DNA from: Mucilaginibacter pedocola
Lineage (GTDB): Bacteria > Bacteroidota > Bacteroidia > Sphingobacteriales > Sphingobacteriaceae
NCBI RefSeq assembly: GCF_002013915.1
Contig: NZ_MBTF01000023.1
Span: 531,444-595,443, forward strand
Length of the DNA stretch: 64,000 bases
Direction: 5' to 3'
How positions within the stretch are numbered: the first letter of the stretch is position 1; each line of letters opens with the position of its first letter. The notes below the pieces were generated by a model. It was given only the letters and a program-made list of their open reading frames with translations, was not told the DNA's origin and made no database searches. A program made the translations under genes and the position numbers. Below are positions 8,082 to 16,447 of the stretch, one piece after another.

Positions 8082-8546
8082 CTATTCGCCGGCATCGCGA
8101 AGCAATGCCTCTATTAATTGAGAAGATATGCGGAAGTTGGTTTGTTGCATTTTTTCGAGGTAGGGTTTTAAAAGCGGAATGGCTCCTAACTCTTTAGCCA
8201 ATAAAAGCACGCCGCCTGAGCCTTTTATGGCAATGCCTCGTTTGGCAGCAAGCTTCCTTGCATCTTTGTCGTCTGTTAACAAGTAATCACAATCAATTTC
8301 AGCAGCTAAGGCAATGGCACTTGCCTCACCCGGATCTACCTGTTGCGCCAACTGTTGCTGGAGTTCGGTATTGGTGACGGTTTGGATATTTACCCAATCG
8401 GGCAAAGGGTTGCCATATTCTGCGGCTATCTCAGGAGTGGTAATAATATTACCGAATAATTGCGGTAGAAGGTGTAAAGCCTGTAGTTTCTCTAAGATGA
8501 TGAAGCAACTGGTATCCGTTATTACAACGGTGAGTTTATCAGTCAT
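8082..8546 (-). CDS. DUF3368-type PIN-like toxin
   Basis: The 154-residue protein resembles DUF3368 proteins, which adopt a PIN nuclease fold. The N-terminus VVITDTSCFIILEK supplies the first acidic residue (Asp in TDTS). GEASAIALA carries the conserved Glu, and DYLLTDDKDARKLA carries the paired Asp residues that complete the metal site. In family members the toxin probably cleaves RNA. It overlaps the upstream UPF0175 antitoxin gene by eight bases, the usual type II arrangement. The C-terminal RISSQLIEALLRDAG is the common DUF3368 tail. Target unknown. Confidence 0.8.
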   Translation of the reverse strand: MTDKLTVVITDTSCFIILEKLQALHLLPQLFGNIITTPEIAAEYGNPLPDWVNIQTVTNTELQQQLAQQVDPGEASAIALAAEIDCDYLLTDDKDARKLAAKRGIAIKGSGGVLLLAKELGAIPLLKPYLEKMQQTNFRISSQLIEALLRDAGE

Positions 8547-8757
8547 TTTTCAGGTCTGCTTCGATACTTTGGTCGAGGTAGTGCACGCCAAAATTGATGA
8601 GTATTTCAGCAAAATCCCATTTCTTCATTCCACACATTTCTGCTGCCTGCCCAAGTGTAAGCTTATCAGCTTCGTATAACTTGGCAGCCAGAAAACGCAC
8701 GGTATCGTCGTGCTCTTTCTCCAGTTGTTCCGGAACTTGAAGTGTCATGGTCGTCAT
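8539..8757 (-). CDS. UPF0175-family antitoxin
   Basis: The 72-residue product has the UPF0175 layout: a short N-terminal strand (MTLQVPEQ) and then helices with LYEADKLTLGQAAEMCGMKKWDFAEIL, a helix-turn-helix-like DNA-binding region (read in parts). I chose the ATG at 8757, as a longer frame upstream has no family similarity. In other systems this family neutralises a PIN-like DUF3368 toxin and represses its own operon. The gene overlaps the toxin by eight bases and diverges from ettA with a 142-base spacer. Confidence 0.78.
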   Translation of the reverse strand: MTTMTLQVPEQLEKEHDDTVRFLAAKLYEADKLTLGQAAEMCGMKKWDFAEILINFGVHYLDQSIEADLKND

Positions 8758-8899
8758 AATATAAAGATAGTGTTTTTCTGTCGAAGGTGAATGAGTTTCC
8801 ATCGTGAAAATCTTTACGCACAGTATTACAATAATTTTGTTGCGAACCTTATTTACAAGATATTTGAAGCCTTGTACATTATAAATCAATCTGTATAGT

Positions 8900-10582
8900 A
8901 TGGCTGACGAGAAGATCATATTTTCTATGGCAGGGGTGAGCAAAGTTTACCCGCCGCAAAAAACAGTACTCAAAAATATATACCTGTCGTTTTTCTATGG
9001 TGCCAAAATTGGCGTTATCGGTTTAAATGGTTCGGGTAAATCGAGCCTGCTCAAGATCATTGCAGGGATAGATAAAACCAACATTGGCGAGGTGGTGTTT
9101 TCGCCGGGCTACACCGTGGGCTACCTGAGCCAGGAGCCTGAGCTTGACCCTAACAAAACCGTAAAAGAAATTGTAGAAGAAGGCGTTGCAGCCACTACGG
9201 CTTTACTGAAAGAATACGAAGAGATAAACGAGAAATTCGGGCTGGAGGAATATTATAGCGATGCCGATAAAATGGAGAAGCTGATGAACCGCCAGGGCGA
9301 ACTGCAAGATCAGATAGATGCCGTGAATGCCTGGGAGCTTGATACCAAGCTGGAGCGCGCCATGGATGCCCTGCGCTGCCCCGACCCGGATACCAAAATA
9401 TCGGTACTATCGGGTGGTGAGCGTCGCCGCGTGGCCTTGTGCCGTTTGCTACTGCAGGAACCGGATGTATTGTTATTAGATGAGCCTACCAACCACTTAG
9501 ATGCTGAATCTATCGACTGGTTGGAACAACACTTGCAGCAATATAAAGGTACCGTAATTGCCGTAACTCACGATCGCTACTTTTTGGATAACGTGGCAGG
9601 CTGGATACTGGAGCTTGATAGGGGCGAGGGCCTGCCATGGAAAGGCAACTATTCATCGTGGTTGGATCAAAAATCTAAACGCCTTGCCCAGGAAGAAAAG
9701 AGTGAGAGTAAACGCCAAAAAACCCTGGAGCGCGAGCTGGAATGGGTGCGCATGGGCCCTAAGGGCCGCCACGCCAAATCAAAGGCCCGTTTATCTAACT
9801 ACGACAAATTAGCTTCGGAAGAAACAAAGGACAGGGAAGAAAAACTGGAGTTGTTTATTCCGCCGGGCCCGCGTTTGGGGAATGTGGTGATAGAGGCTAA
9901 CAATGTTACCAAAGCTTATGGCGATAAAGTACTGTTCGAGAACCTGACTTTCTCGTTGCCGCCTGCGGGTATAGTAGGCATTATAGGCCCTAACGGTGCG
10001 GGTAAAACAACACTGTTCCGCCTGATAACCGGGCAGGATACACCTGATGCCGGTACCTTCCGCGTAGGGGAGACGGTTGCCTTAGGTTATGTTGACCAAA
10101 TGCACGACGACCTTGACCCCAATAAATCTGTTTACGAAAACGTAACCGGCGGCCTGGACACCATTATGGTGGGCAACCGCCCGTTAAACGCGCGCGCCTA
10201 TGTATCGCGCTTCAACTTCAACGGTGCCGATCAGCAAAAGAAAGTAGGTGTATTATCGGGCGGCGAGCGTAACCGCGTGCACCTTTCTATCACGTTGAAA
10301 AAAGGATCGAATGTGCTGCTGCTGGATGAGCCTACCAACGATATCGACGTGAACACATTGCGTTCGTTAGAAGAAGCTTTAGAGAACTTCGGCGGCTGCG
10401 CGGTTATCATTAGCCACGACCGTTGGTTCCTGGATCGTATTTGTACCCACATACTGGCTTTTGAAGGCAACTCACAGGTGTACTTTTTCGAGGGTAACTA
10501 CAGCGATTACGAAGAGAACCGTAAGAAACGCCTGGGCGATGTGGCTCCTAAGAGGATCAAGTATAAGAAGTTGGTGGAGTAG
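8900..10582 (+). CDS. ettA: Energy-dependent translational throttle protein EttA (ABC-F)
   Basis: EttA binds the ribosomal E site and gates entry into elongation according to the ATP/ADP ratio. The 560-residue length matches the family. Two nucleotide-binding domains are present: Walker A GLNGSGKS near residue 42 with signature LSGGERRR, and Walker A GPNGAGKT near residue 362 with signature LSGGERNR. Each has a DEPTNHLD or DEPTNDID Walker B. Between them lies the charged linker with the arm region (WVRMGPKGRHAKSKARLSNY). No membrane segment is present, so it is not a transporter. It is followed by a word-repeat array and a long hairpin. Confidence 0.93.
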   Translation: MADEKIIFSMAGVSKVYPPQKTVLKNIYLSFFYGAKIGVIGLNGSGKSSLLKIIAGIDKTNIGEVVFSPGYTVGYLSQEPELDPNKTVKEIVEEGVAATTALLKEYEEINEKFGLEEYYSDADKMEKLMNRQGELQDQIDAVNAWELDTKLERAMDALRCPDPDTKISVLSGGERRRVALCRLLLQEPDVLLLDEPTNHLDAESIDWLEQHLQQYKGTVIAVTHDRYFLDNVAGWILELDRGEGLPWKGNYSSWLDQKSKRLAQEEKSESKRQKTLERELEWVRMGPKGRHAKSKARLSNYDKLASEETKDREEKLELFIPPGPRLGNVVIEANNVTKAYGDKVLFENLTFSLPPAGIVGIIGPNGAGKTTLFRLITGQDTPDAGTFRVGETVALGYVDQMHDDLDPNKSVYENVTGGLDTIMVGNRPLNARAYVSRFNFNGADQQKKVGVLSGGERNRVHLSITLKKGSNVLLLDEPTNDIDVNTLRSLEEALENFGGCAVIISHDRWFLDRICTHILAFEGNSQVYFFEGNYSDYEENRKKRLGDVAPKRIKYKKLVE

Positions 10583-10591
10583 TTTTTTTAG

Positions 10592-10619
10592 AGTCAAGAA
10601 CTAAGAATCAAGAGACAAG
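10592..10619. repeat. Heptad word array, AATCAAG type (single arm)
   Basis: Four consecutive 7-base units: AGTCAAG, AACTAAG, AATCAAG, AGACAAG. The word matches the arrays at 23838-23865 and 45609-45629. It starts ten bases after the ettA stop codon. I see no complementary arm nearby. Confidence 0.7.
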
Positions 10620-10630
10620 AAACGATAATA

Positions 10631-10670
10631 AACAGCACGAGCCTCGGCGAAAGCCGAGGCTCGTGCTGTT
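10631..10670. terminator. 18-bp perfect hairpin after ettA
   Basis: AACAGCACGAGCCTCGGC (10631-10648) pairs with GCCGAGGCTCGTGCTGTT (10653-10670) around a GAAA tetraloop. There is no T-run beyond TT. It probably ends ettA transcription. Confidence 0.6.
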
Positions 10671-10679
10671 TGCCAGTAT

Positions 10680-10817
10680 GTCATTGCGAAGCCTTGCGCG
10701 GGGTGAGAGCGCAGGCGGCTGTGGCAATCTCGTCGTATGCATATCGGTAATCTGTAGCGACGAGATTGCCGCGCCGCCCCCTTTTCGCTCATGCCCCTCC
10801 CGGCGGCTCGCAATGAC
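10680..10817. repeat. GTCATTGCGA inverted-repeat element
   Basis: GTCATTGCGA (10680-10689) and TCGCAATGAC (10808-10817) are perfect terminal inverted repeats. An inner perfect pair, GGCAATCTCGTCG (10723-10735) and CGACGAGATTGCC (10758-10770), closes a large stem. The 138-base element has no open reading frame and looks like a miniature inverted-repeat element. Confidence 0.75.
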
Positions 10818-10832
10818 AAACGGTAATTTATG

Positions 10833-11720
10833 CTATTGAGTTATAATCGATTTAGGCACCGTCACAAACCTCTTCCTGTAAACCCTATAAGCCAACCACA
10901 GTCCCAAGCCCATCACCCCAAACACCCACAGGTTTGCCAGTGCAAGTATTACTTCTGTAAACATCAACCAACCATTCACAATAGCCATCCACAGGCGTTT
11001 AAAGAAAGGTAACTGGTAAGATGAAGGGTCATCGTTAGCAACCATCTCTTTTACAATGGTATTGCTTTGGTAAAAGGCGAGGCTAATGTTGCTGTATTTT
11101 ACCGCGGCATCAATGCGCTGGTTGTTTATTTGGCCGTCAACCAGGTCGTCCTTTAGCCATAATACGGCAGATGGATCTTTGATATTTATCTTTCCGCTTT
11201 TTTGCTGGGCGATGAGTTCGCGACGGTTGTTCAGTTTCATTTTCTCCGACAGGTAGTCTAACGATTTGTCGGCAATATCCATTTGGCGCGAGGTAATGTA
11301 CATGCCCATGTGGCTAACCTTCACCATGAAATCTTCCAGTTTTTCTGATGGTACCCGCACGGTCATGTCCGCAGCTGTGCTAAAGGCCGAAACGTGCATC
11401 ACCGAATCATCGCTTACGCGGATATCCTGGCTGTTTACAACATTCGAGTGCATTTGGTGGTGCATTACCATGCCGCCATAACGGTTGGTTAGTGCGGAAA
11501 CAGAATCGCCGGTTCGCTGTACATTTTTTACTTTGAAGGCCATATCGGCAGTTTTTATCAGTTTGGCGTTCTCGGCAATGGTGGTGTCGGCCGCAATGCC
11601 CACCGTGTCTGCCGTTGCTGAGCGGTTATCGGTATTGGCATATTCATAATTTCCTGATTTTCCTTTACACGCTGCCAGCAATGCAACGCCTGCCAGCACA
11701 ACTAAAATTTTTGTTCTCAT
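10833..11720 (-). CDS. DUF4349 domain lipoprotein
   Basis: This 295-residue protein begins with a lipoprotein signal ending LLAAC, Cys at 18. The DUF4349 region covers most of the rest: a beta strand with KTADMAFKVKNVQRT, a pair around MTVRVPSEKLEDFM, and a central coiled coil near residues 150-210 (DIADKSLDYLSEKMKLNNRRE read in parts). Two C-terminal hydrophobic segments at about residues 235-280 end in a basic tail. Family members are envelope proteins of unknown function. No neighbour on the same strand is close enough to be an operon partner. Confidence 0.8.
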   Translation of the reverse strand: MRTKILVVLAGVALLAACKGKSGNYEYANTDNRSATADTVGIAADTTIAENAKLIKTADMAFKVKNVQRTGDSVSALTNRYGGMVMHHQMHSNVVNSQDIRVSDDSVMHVSAFSTAADMTVRVPSEKLEDFMVKVSHMGMYITSRQMDIADKSLDYLSEKMKLNNRRELIAQQKSGKINIKDPSAVLWLKDDLVDGQINNQRIDAAVKYSNISLAFYQSNTIVKEMVANDDPSSYQLPFFKRLWMAIVNGWLMFTEVILALANLWVFGVMGLGLWLAYRVYRKRFVTVPKSIITQ

Positions 11721-12058
11721 GATGATTCGTTCGGTTTAGTATTTATACCCAATATCATGAAATAGTAACCCGGAATTTTAGAATTTATTTTTTATAAGTA
11801 ATTGATAGTTAGATATTTATAAAAATAAAAATAGCCGCGCGGAACATATCCGGCGGCAATATAAGGCAGCAGCAAACCGAGCCTGTTTGGCTCTTTTATT
11901 TTGGTGTCGCTAAATGAGGAATTAAAAATTTACGGCTATGTATCGGTTTTATATTGATACCATTAGGCAATAAAAAGTAACCCTATTGTTATGAAAATAG
12001 GTATGGTAAAACATGAAGAACCCTGTAATGCCCGGCATTACAGGGTTCTTCAAAAGGC
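11721..12058. other. Intergenic region, no gene seen
   Basis: This AT-rich stretch of 338 bases holds the upstream region of the DUF4349 gene, a weak GAGCC/GGCTC hairpin followed by TTTTATTTT near 11879-11900 on the plus strand, and the terminator hairpin of the next minus-strand gene. I find no protein gene. Confidence 0.4.
12015..12051 (-). terminator. Terminator hairpin of the DUF4932 gene
   Basis: GAAGAACCCTGTAATG (12015-12030) and CATTACAGGGTTCTTC (12036-12051) form a perfect 16-bp stem with a five-base loop, directly after the minus-strand gene ending at 12059. Confidence 0.75.
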
Positions 12059-13120
12059 CTACTTGCCCGGCTGCGGATGCTTCTCTTTCAGAAACTTTAA
12101 TACCTGCGGAAAAAACTCCGTGAAGTTTTTGTATTTGTTGCTGTTGATGTAATTATTGTAAATAAAAGGGGCAAGCTCATCCACATAAATAAAATCGCTG
12201 AGGGTTTCTTTAGCTAATTGGCGTTTATAGAGGCGTTCGGTACGGTATTTTTTGTAGAGAGCGGCGGTAATGGAGCGCACCAATGTTTCATCAAAGCAAT
12301 AGCGCCAGGTGCTAATGTTATTGCGTTTTTGCCCGTCATCATCTTTGTTGAACAGGTATTCCAGCGCGTCAATTTCCTTCTCATGCTCTTTCAGCAAAGT
12401 ATTCACATAAACATGGCTGCCCTCGTGCCATACCAGGTTTTCAAAATCCTTAAATTCAAATACCGGGTCGGCATCGGGTTTGCCACCACGGGTGAAATAG
12501 CCGGTGTTGTATACCAGCAGATCGGAAAATTGCGGGTTGAGCGTTTTTGTCATGATGGCGTGCGAGCCCCAACTGTTCAGCGGATCTATACAGATGTACC
12601 ACTTCACGTCGGCATTATACCTATAAAAATCCTGCAGGTTTTTAATGTACTGTACCGAATCAAGTTTATGCTTCATTTGGTTGCCCCAAGTTGTGTAACT
12701 TGGCAGATGCTGCTGATAAAAATCCCAGAATTTGGTATCGTTGAAAAAGTCGCGGCATAATTTTATGTACTCCAGCACATTCTCTTTGCCGTACATTTTG
12801 TACCAGTTTACATCGCCGGTGGGTTCGTAAATTTTAATGTTCGGGAAATCACTCATGCACCAGCCCAGCTCCACCAGGTCGGTATACGTGTTGCCGAAAG
12901 ATTGTACTTTTTTAACCGCCGGGTGCTCCTTAAACTTCCCAAAGTATTCCAGCGCCTCTTTGCTGTAGGCCGATGGATTGGGTTGGGGGTATTTTTCGGC
13001 CAGTATTTGGATAATGGTGAATAGCTCTACGCCGGGGTGCACCTTCACAGTAAGCTTTTCCTGGCAAACCGCCAGCAGCGGCAGCATGGATAAGAGGCAA
13101 ATGGTAAGCAGTTTTTTCAT
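12059..13120 (-). CDS. DUF4932-type putative secreted metallopeptidase
   Basis: The 353-residue protein starts with a signal peptide (MKKLLTICLLSMLPLLAVCQ). The mature part resembles DUF4932 proteins and contains an HExxH zinc motif, LVWHEGSHVYVN, near residue 240, suggesting a zinc-dependent peptidase in the periplasm or outside the cell. A possible third zinc ligand (FDETLVRSI, Glu) follows about 50 residues later, as in gluzincin-like enzymes; that assignment is inference. I chose the ATG at 13120 because ten extra upstream residues would precede the signal peptide. It is a single gene with its own terminator. Substrate unknown. Confidence 0.72.
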   Translation of the reverse strand: MKKLLTICLLSMLPLLAVCQEKLTVKVHPGVELFTIIQILAEKYPQPNPSAYSKEALEYFGKFKEHPAVKKVQSFGNTYTDLVELGWCMSDFPNIKIYEPTGDVNWYKMYGKENVLEYIKLCRDFFNDTKFWDFYQQHLPSYTTWGNQMKHKLDSVQYIKNLQDFYRYNADVKWYICIDPLNSWGSHAIMTKTLNPQFSDLLVYNTGYFTRGGKPDADPVFEFKDFENLVWHEGSHVYVNTLLKEHEKEIDALEYLFNKDDDGQKRNNISTWRYCFDETLVRSITAALYKKYRTERLYKRQLAKETLSDFIYVDELAPFIYNNYINSNKYKNFTEFFPQVLKFLKEKHPQPGK

Positions 13121-13323
13121 GTTTTTGTGATTGATCTGTGCAAGTATCAACCGCTATACGCATCGCCGCAACTGCGATTGGCCAACCCTGCTTATTTGTT
13201 GATGAACAGGGAAAAGAGGTGGTGTTAACGTTCGTCAGCCAATAGCGGGCATTTATCACCAACAATGCCGCTTTTATATATTACAGTTTAAAAGCCCGGG
13301 GCATCCCTCTATATTTACCGCTA

Positions 13324-14382
13324 ATGAAGCGGAAGTATCTTATACTTTTACATGTGGCGTTTTGGGCTGTGTTTGTTTTAAGCAATGCTGTCCCCAAGTT
13401 CATGTCAAACAGCTTGTTCTCTTACCAGGGGGCTACGCCCGATGCTTTACTATTCTTTAAATACTTGCTGATAGAGCTGGGCTACGCACTTATTTTCATG
13501 AGCTGTTTTTACGGCAGTTATCTGTTTATAGCACCGCAGTTTTTTGTGCGGAAAAAATATTTTGTTGGCTTGGTTGCCACTGTACTTTGCCTGGGTTTTA
13601 TTATTGCGTTGCGGTATACACTGGAGTATGGCTTCTTTTTGCCGGTGCTTGGTTTTGATAACTACCGGGGGAATATTTGGCCGGCAAAGCGGTATATAAG
13701 CAACATCGTTTTCTACTATTTCCCGGGGTACTTTATGTACGGCATGGCCTACTTTTTTGCCGAGAACTGGTACTGCAACAGCCGTCGCCACCAGGAATTG
13801 CAGAAAGAGAAGCTGGCTACCGAACTGGCCTTCCTGCGGTCGCAGGTAAACCCGCATTTTTTGTTCAATACCATTAATGATATTTATGCGCTCACGTACC
13901 AAAAATCGGATATGGCGCCTGAGGCGCTGCTGAAACTATCGGTAATGCTGCGCTACATGCTGCGCGAGGGCAACGAAGATTTTATGCCCCTGAACCGGGA
14001 GGTGGAATATTTAGAGAACGCCATAGCGCTGCAACGCATAGGTGCAAAAGGGCAGGCATATATTAATTTTACGCAGGAAGGTTATATTGGCGAGCAACCC
14101 GTAGCATCGTTGCTGTTTATTGCATTTGTAGAGAATGCCTTTAAGCACGGTGTTTGGAATGACCCGGAACACCCGGTAGGAATTTACCTGCATGCCGATA
14201 ACCTGGGCGTTATTTTTAATGTGCGCAACAGAAAGAACAACGGGCTTAAAGATAGCACCGGCGGTATAGGTTTAAGCAATGTGCAGCGCCGCCTGCAATT
14301 GATATACCCCGACAGGCACCGGTTAACTGTAAAGGATGAGGCCGGGTTTTACGAAGTGAATTTAATTTTAAAACAGAACTGA
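13324..14382 (+). CDS. LytS-type sensor histidine kinase
   Basis: The 352-residue protein has about four N-terminal membrane segments (residues 5-22, 43-70, 80-98, 125-145) and a cytoplasmic His_kinase domain. The phosphoacceptor is His178 in QVNPHFLFNTIN, a hallmark of the LytS/YehU family. The C-terminal ATPase has ENAFKHG (N-box) and GGIGLSNVQRRL (G-box). The gene's stop overlaps the start of the LytTR regulator by one base (TGATG), so the two form a two-component pair. There is no periplasmic sensor domain; the membrane part itself probably senses. Signal unknown. Confidence 0.9.
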   Translation: MKRKYLILLHVAFWAVFVLSNAVPKFMSNSLFSYQGATPDALLFFKYLLIELGYALIFMSCFYGSYLFIAPQFFVRKKYFVGLVATVLCLGFIIALRYTLEYGFFLPVLGFDNYRGNIWPAKRYISNIVFYYFPGYFMYGMAYFFAENWYCNSRRHQELQKEKLATELAFLRSQVNPHFLFNTINDIYALTYQKSDMAPEALLKLSVMLRYMLREGNEDFMPLNREVEYLENAIALQRIGAKGQAYINFTQEGYIGEQPVASLLFIAFVENAFKHGVWNDPEHPVGIYLHADNLGVIFNVRNRKNNGLKDSTGGIGLSNVQRRLQLIYPDRHRLTVKDEAGFYEVNLILKQN

Positions 14383-15116
14383 TGCGGTTAAAATGCCTTG
14401 TAGTTGATGATAAGCCGCTTGCCATTGATATTATTGCGGACTATATAGGGAAAATTCCGTTCCTGGAATTGGCGGCTACTACTACCGACCCGGTGGCGGG
14501 GCTGGGTATTGTGCGCGAGCAGGGCATTAACCTGGTATTCCTCGATATTCAGATGCCGGAACTGAACGGGCTGCAGTTCATCAAAATAGCAGGCTGGCAG
14601 TGCAAAGTTATTTTAACTACGGCCTATAGCGAGTACGCGCTGGACGGCTATGAGCACGACGTAGTTGATTACCTGCTGAAGCCCATCGCTTTCGACAGGC
14701 TTTACCGTGCGGCAGAGAAAGCTTTACAGGCTTTTGGCAGCACAGATGCCGTAAACAGCCCGCAGCGTCAGCAGATTGCCCCGCTGCAACAAGCCAATAG
14801 TACTAACTACCTTTTTGTAAAAACCGAACACCGCATACAACGGGTAAACCTTGATGAGATATTGTACATAGAAGGGTTGCAAAATTACGTCAGTATACAA
14901 ACGCCTGCCGAGCGCATCATGAGCCTGCAAACCCTTAAACGCATAGCCGAACAGTTGCCCGGGGATGATTTTGTGCGGGTGCATAAATCATTTATTGTGG
15001 CGCTAAAGCATATTACCTACATCGAACGCAGCCGCATTTTTATAGGCGAAACAATAATCCCCGTAGGGGATAGCTACAGGGATGGGTTTTATAATGTTAT
15101 AAGTCTTAAGCCCTAA
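14382..15116 (+). CDS. LytTR-type response regulator
   Basis: This 244-residue regulator has a receiver domain at residues 1-120 (VVDDKP acidic pocket, phosphoacceptor Asp55 in FLDIQMPE, conserved Thr and Lys in TTAYSEYA and LLKPI) and a LytTR DNA-binding domain at about 140-242 (YLFVKTEHRI..VNLDEILYIEGLQNYVSI read in parts). It receives phosphate from the adjacent LytS-type kinase. The last residues ISLKP are encoded inside a heptad word array that begins at 15101, so the repeat has taken over the end of the gene. Confidence 0.9.
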   Translation: MRLKCLVVDDKPLAIDIIADYIGKIPFLELAATTTDPVAGLGIVREQGINLVFLDIQMPELNGLQFIKIAGWQCKVILTTAYSEYALDGYEHDVVDYLLKPIAFDRLYRAAEKALQAFGSTDAVNSPQRQQIAPLQQANSTNYLFVKTEHRIQRVNLDEILYIEGLQNYVSIQTPAERIMSLQTLKRIAEQLPGDDFVRVHKSFIVALKHITYIERSRIFIGETIIPVGDSYRDGFYNVISLKP

Positions 15117-15203
15117 GTATTGAGTCTTAAGTCGGAAGTCCTAAGTTTGGCCGCATTACGGATAGAGCCTCTAAAGACTACAGACTTAAAACTTACGACT
15201 TTA
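15101..15203. repeat. Heptad word array with inverted arms, AAGTCTT type
   Basis: The left arm is seven exact 7-base units from 15101: AAGTCTT, AAGCCCT, AAGTATT, GAGTCTT, AAGTCGG, AAGTCCT, AAGTTTG. The right arm from 15176 is GACTACA, GACTTAA, AACTTAC, GACTTTA. The reverse complement of the right arm aligns with the left over 31 bases with about 23 matches. It contains the stop codons of both convergent neighbours (15114-15116 and 15201-15203). Confidence 0.8.
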
Positions 15204-15656
15204 TTCAGGGCAATTATCCTTGCGGCGGGTATCTATGATGTAAATAATCTTCCAGCCGGCTTTGGTTTTCATGAGTTGGAAAAAATCGATGCCGCAATGG
15301 CTGAATTTATCGCCCAAGTAAAATTTATAAGGAGTCCATACGCTGGCGAGTGACCCGTCAACTTTTATATCGCCAAAGGTGATGCGTTCGTCGTAAACTT
15401 CTTTATGCGGCGTACCTACCGATTTAATAAAGCCGGCAGGGTTCTCGTTTTCGAGTGTATAACTACCATCAGCAGTTGGCTTCAGTCCCTGGAAAGCGAT
15501 GCCATCGGCAAAGGTGGCCTTCAGCATGGTGCTATCGCCTTTGCGCATGGCATCAAACATGGTGGTGATGGTTTTCTTGATATCTTCTTTATCGGTTTGG
15601 CAGAAGGCAGGTGTGGCGAGCACTATAAGCGCTAAAGCAAGGAATATTTTTTTCAT
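15201..15656 (-). CDS. NTF2-like (SnoaL/DUF4440) secreted protein
   Basis: A 151-residue protein with a signal peptide (MKKIFLALALIVLATPAFCQ) and an NTF2-like cone fold: DIKKTITTMFDAMRKGDSTMLKATF near the start (helical part read in pieces) and AGWKIIYIIDTR at the end. The family includes many small periplasmic or cytoplasmic proteins, a few of them enzymes; no catalytic residues can be named here. The stop codon lies within the right arm of a heptad repeat array. Next upstream on this strand is a frameshifted SH3-like gene, 43 bases away. Confidence 0.75.
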   Translation of the reverse strand: MKKIFLALALIVLATPAFCQTDKEDIKKTITTMFDAMRKGDSTMLKATFADGIAFQGLKPTADGSYTLENENPAGFIKSVGTPHKEVYDERITFGDIKVDGSLASVWTPYKFYLGDKFSHCGIDFFQLMKTKAGWKIIYIIDTRRKDNCPE

Positions 15657-15699
15657 GGTGTTTAGTTTTGGCGAGTGACAAGTTAGGCAATATCTGCTG

Positions 15700-16316
15700 T
15701 TATTTCAAAACGTTGAGATCGGCAGATTTCATCCAGCCTGTAATCCTTTTCCATTTGTCGGTAATGTAAGTGCAATGTGCCCAGCCATCCTTTTCGGTAT
15801 CTATATAAACCACATCGCCCGCTAAAACATAGCCTTTCCGTTGCGTGGTTTTGTCGTCTTTATAAAAATAGGTTTTCGGGGTTACAGCATATTTTATGGC
15901 TATCCAGTTTTCTTTTTTGGTGAGCACGAGGCGGTTTACGCTATCGGCAAAATGCTCTACATTCCAGCAGCCACCGTGTTCTTCTTTTAGTTTTATGTCT
16001 GCTTCAGTTGCCGATTTATAAGTGAATGTGCCGGGGATAATGTCGTCTGTTTCGCCTTTTAATTTCGACGGTGGGAAATAAGTGCTTATTGTAGCTTTGC
16101 CGTTAACAACCTTACCCTCCAGGTAAAATATGCATGTAAAAAGAGGCTCTCCATGCCCGTCGTCCCCGGTGCCACTGTGTAAAAGCCCGTTAATATTTTT
16201 GTTTCCGGGTTATAAGCAAGCGTCATTTCAAGGTATTGCCCGGGTGTAATTGATTGGCAAAATGCATTGTAAGAGAAGGCAAGTGGGAGAAAGACAAAAA
16301 GTATAATTTTCTTCAT
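15700..16316 (-). pseudogene. Secreted SH3-like protein gene split by a frameshift
   Basis: Two reading frames together encode one plausible protein. The 5' part starts at 16316 (MKKIILFVFLPLAFSYNAFCQ signal peptide) and reads through TGQYLEMTLAYNPETKILTGFY. Around 16176-16185 the frame must shift: the next frame continues SGTGDDGHGEPLFTCIFYLEG and on without a stop to 15700, ending in an SH3-like domain (GYVLAGDVVYIDTEKDGWAHC read in parts, GWMKSADLNVL). One extra base after TTTTAC would restore a frame reading GFYNSGTGDDG. Either the gene is newly broken or the base is a sequencing error. As sequenced, the first frame stops at 16086. Confidence 0.75.
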
Positions 16317-16421
16317 AGAACGGGGGCTTAATTGTTTTCTCAAAGTAAACAAATATTCTGTTCAGGAAGTAAGTATTGGTTACATTGAGCTTAGATGATA
16401 GGTTATCACCCCACAAATCCC

Positions 16422-16429
16422 TAATTTTG
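16422..16429 (+). promoter_or_regulatory. -7 element for map
   Basis: TAATTTTG matches TAnnTTTG and lies 18 bases before the map ATG. I see no clear TTTG at the -33 position. Confidence 0.45.
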
Positions 16430-16447
16430 CGCCTCTAAAAGTAAAAT

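Noticed and set aside
12059..13120. Assigning the HExxH protein to a specific peptidase family
   Set aside because: Only the zinc motif is clear; the third ligand is uncertain, so I keep the DUF4932 name.
15101..15203. Heptad array as a CRISPR array
   Set aside because: Units are 7 bases long and contiguous, with no spacers and no cas genes.
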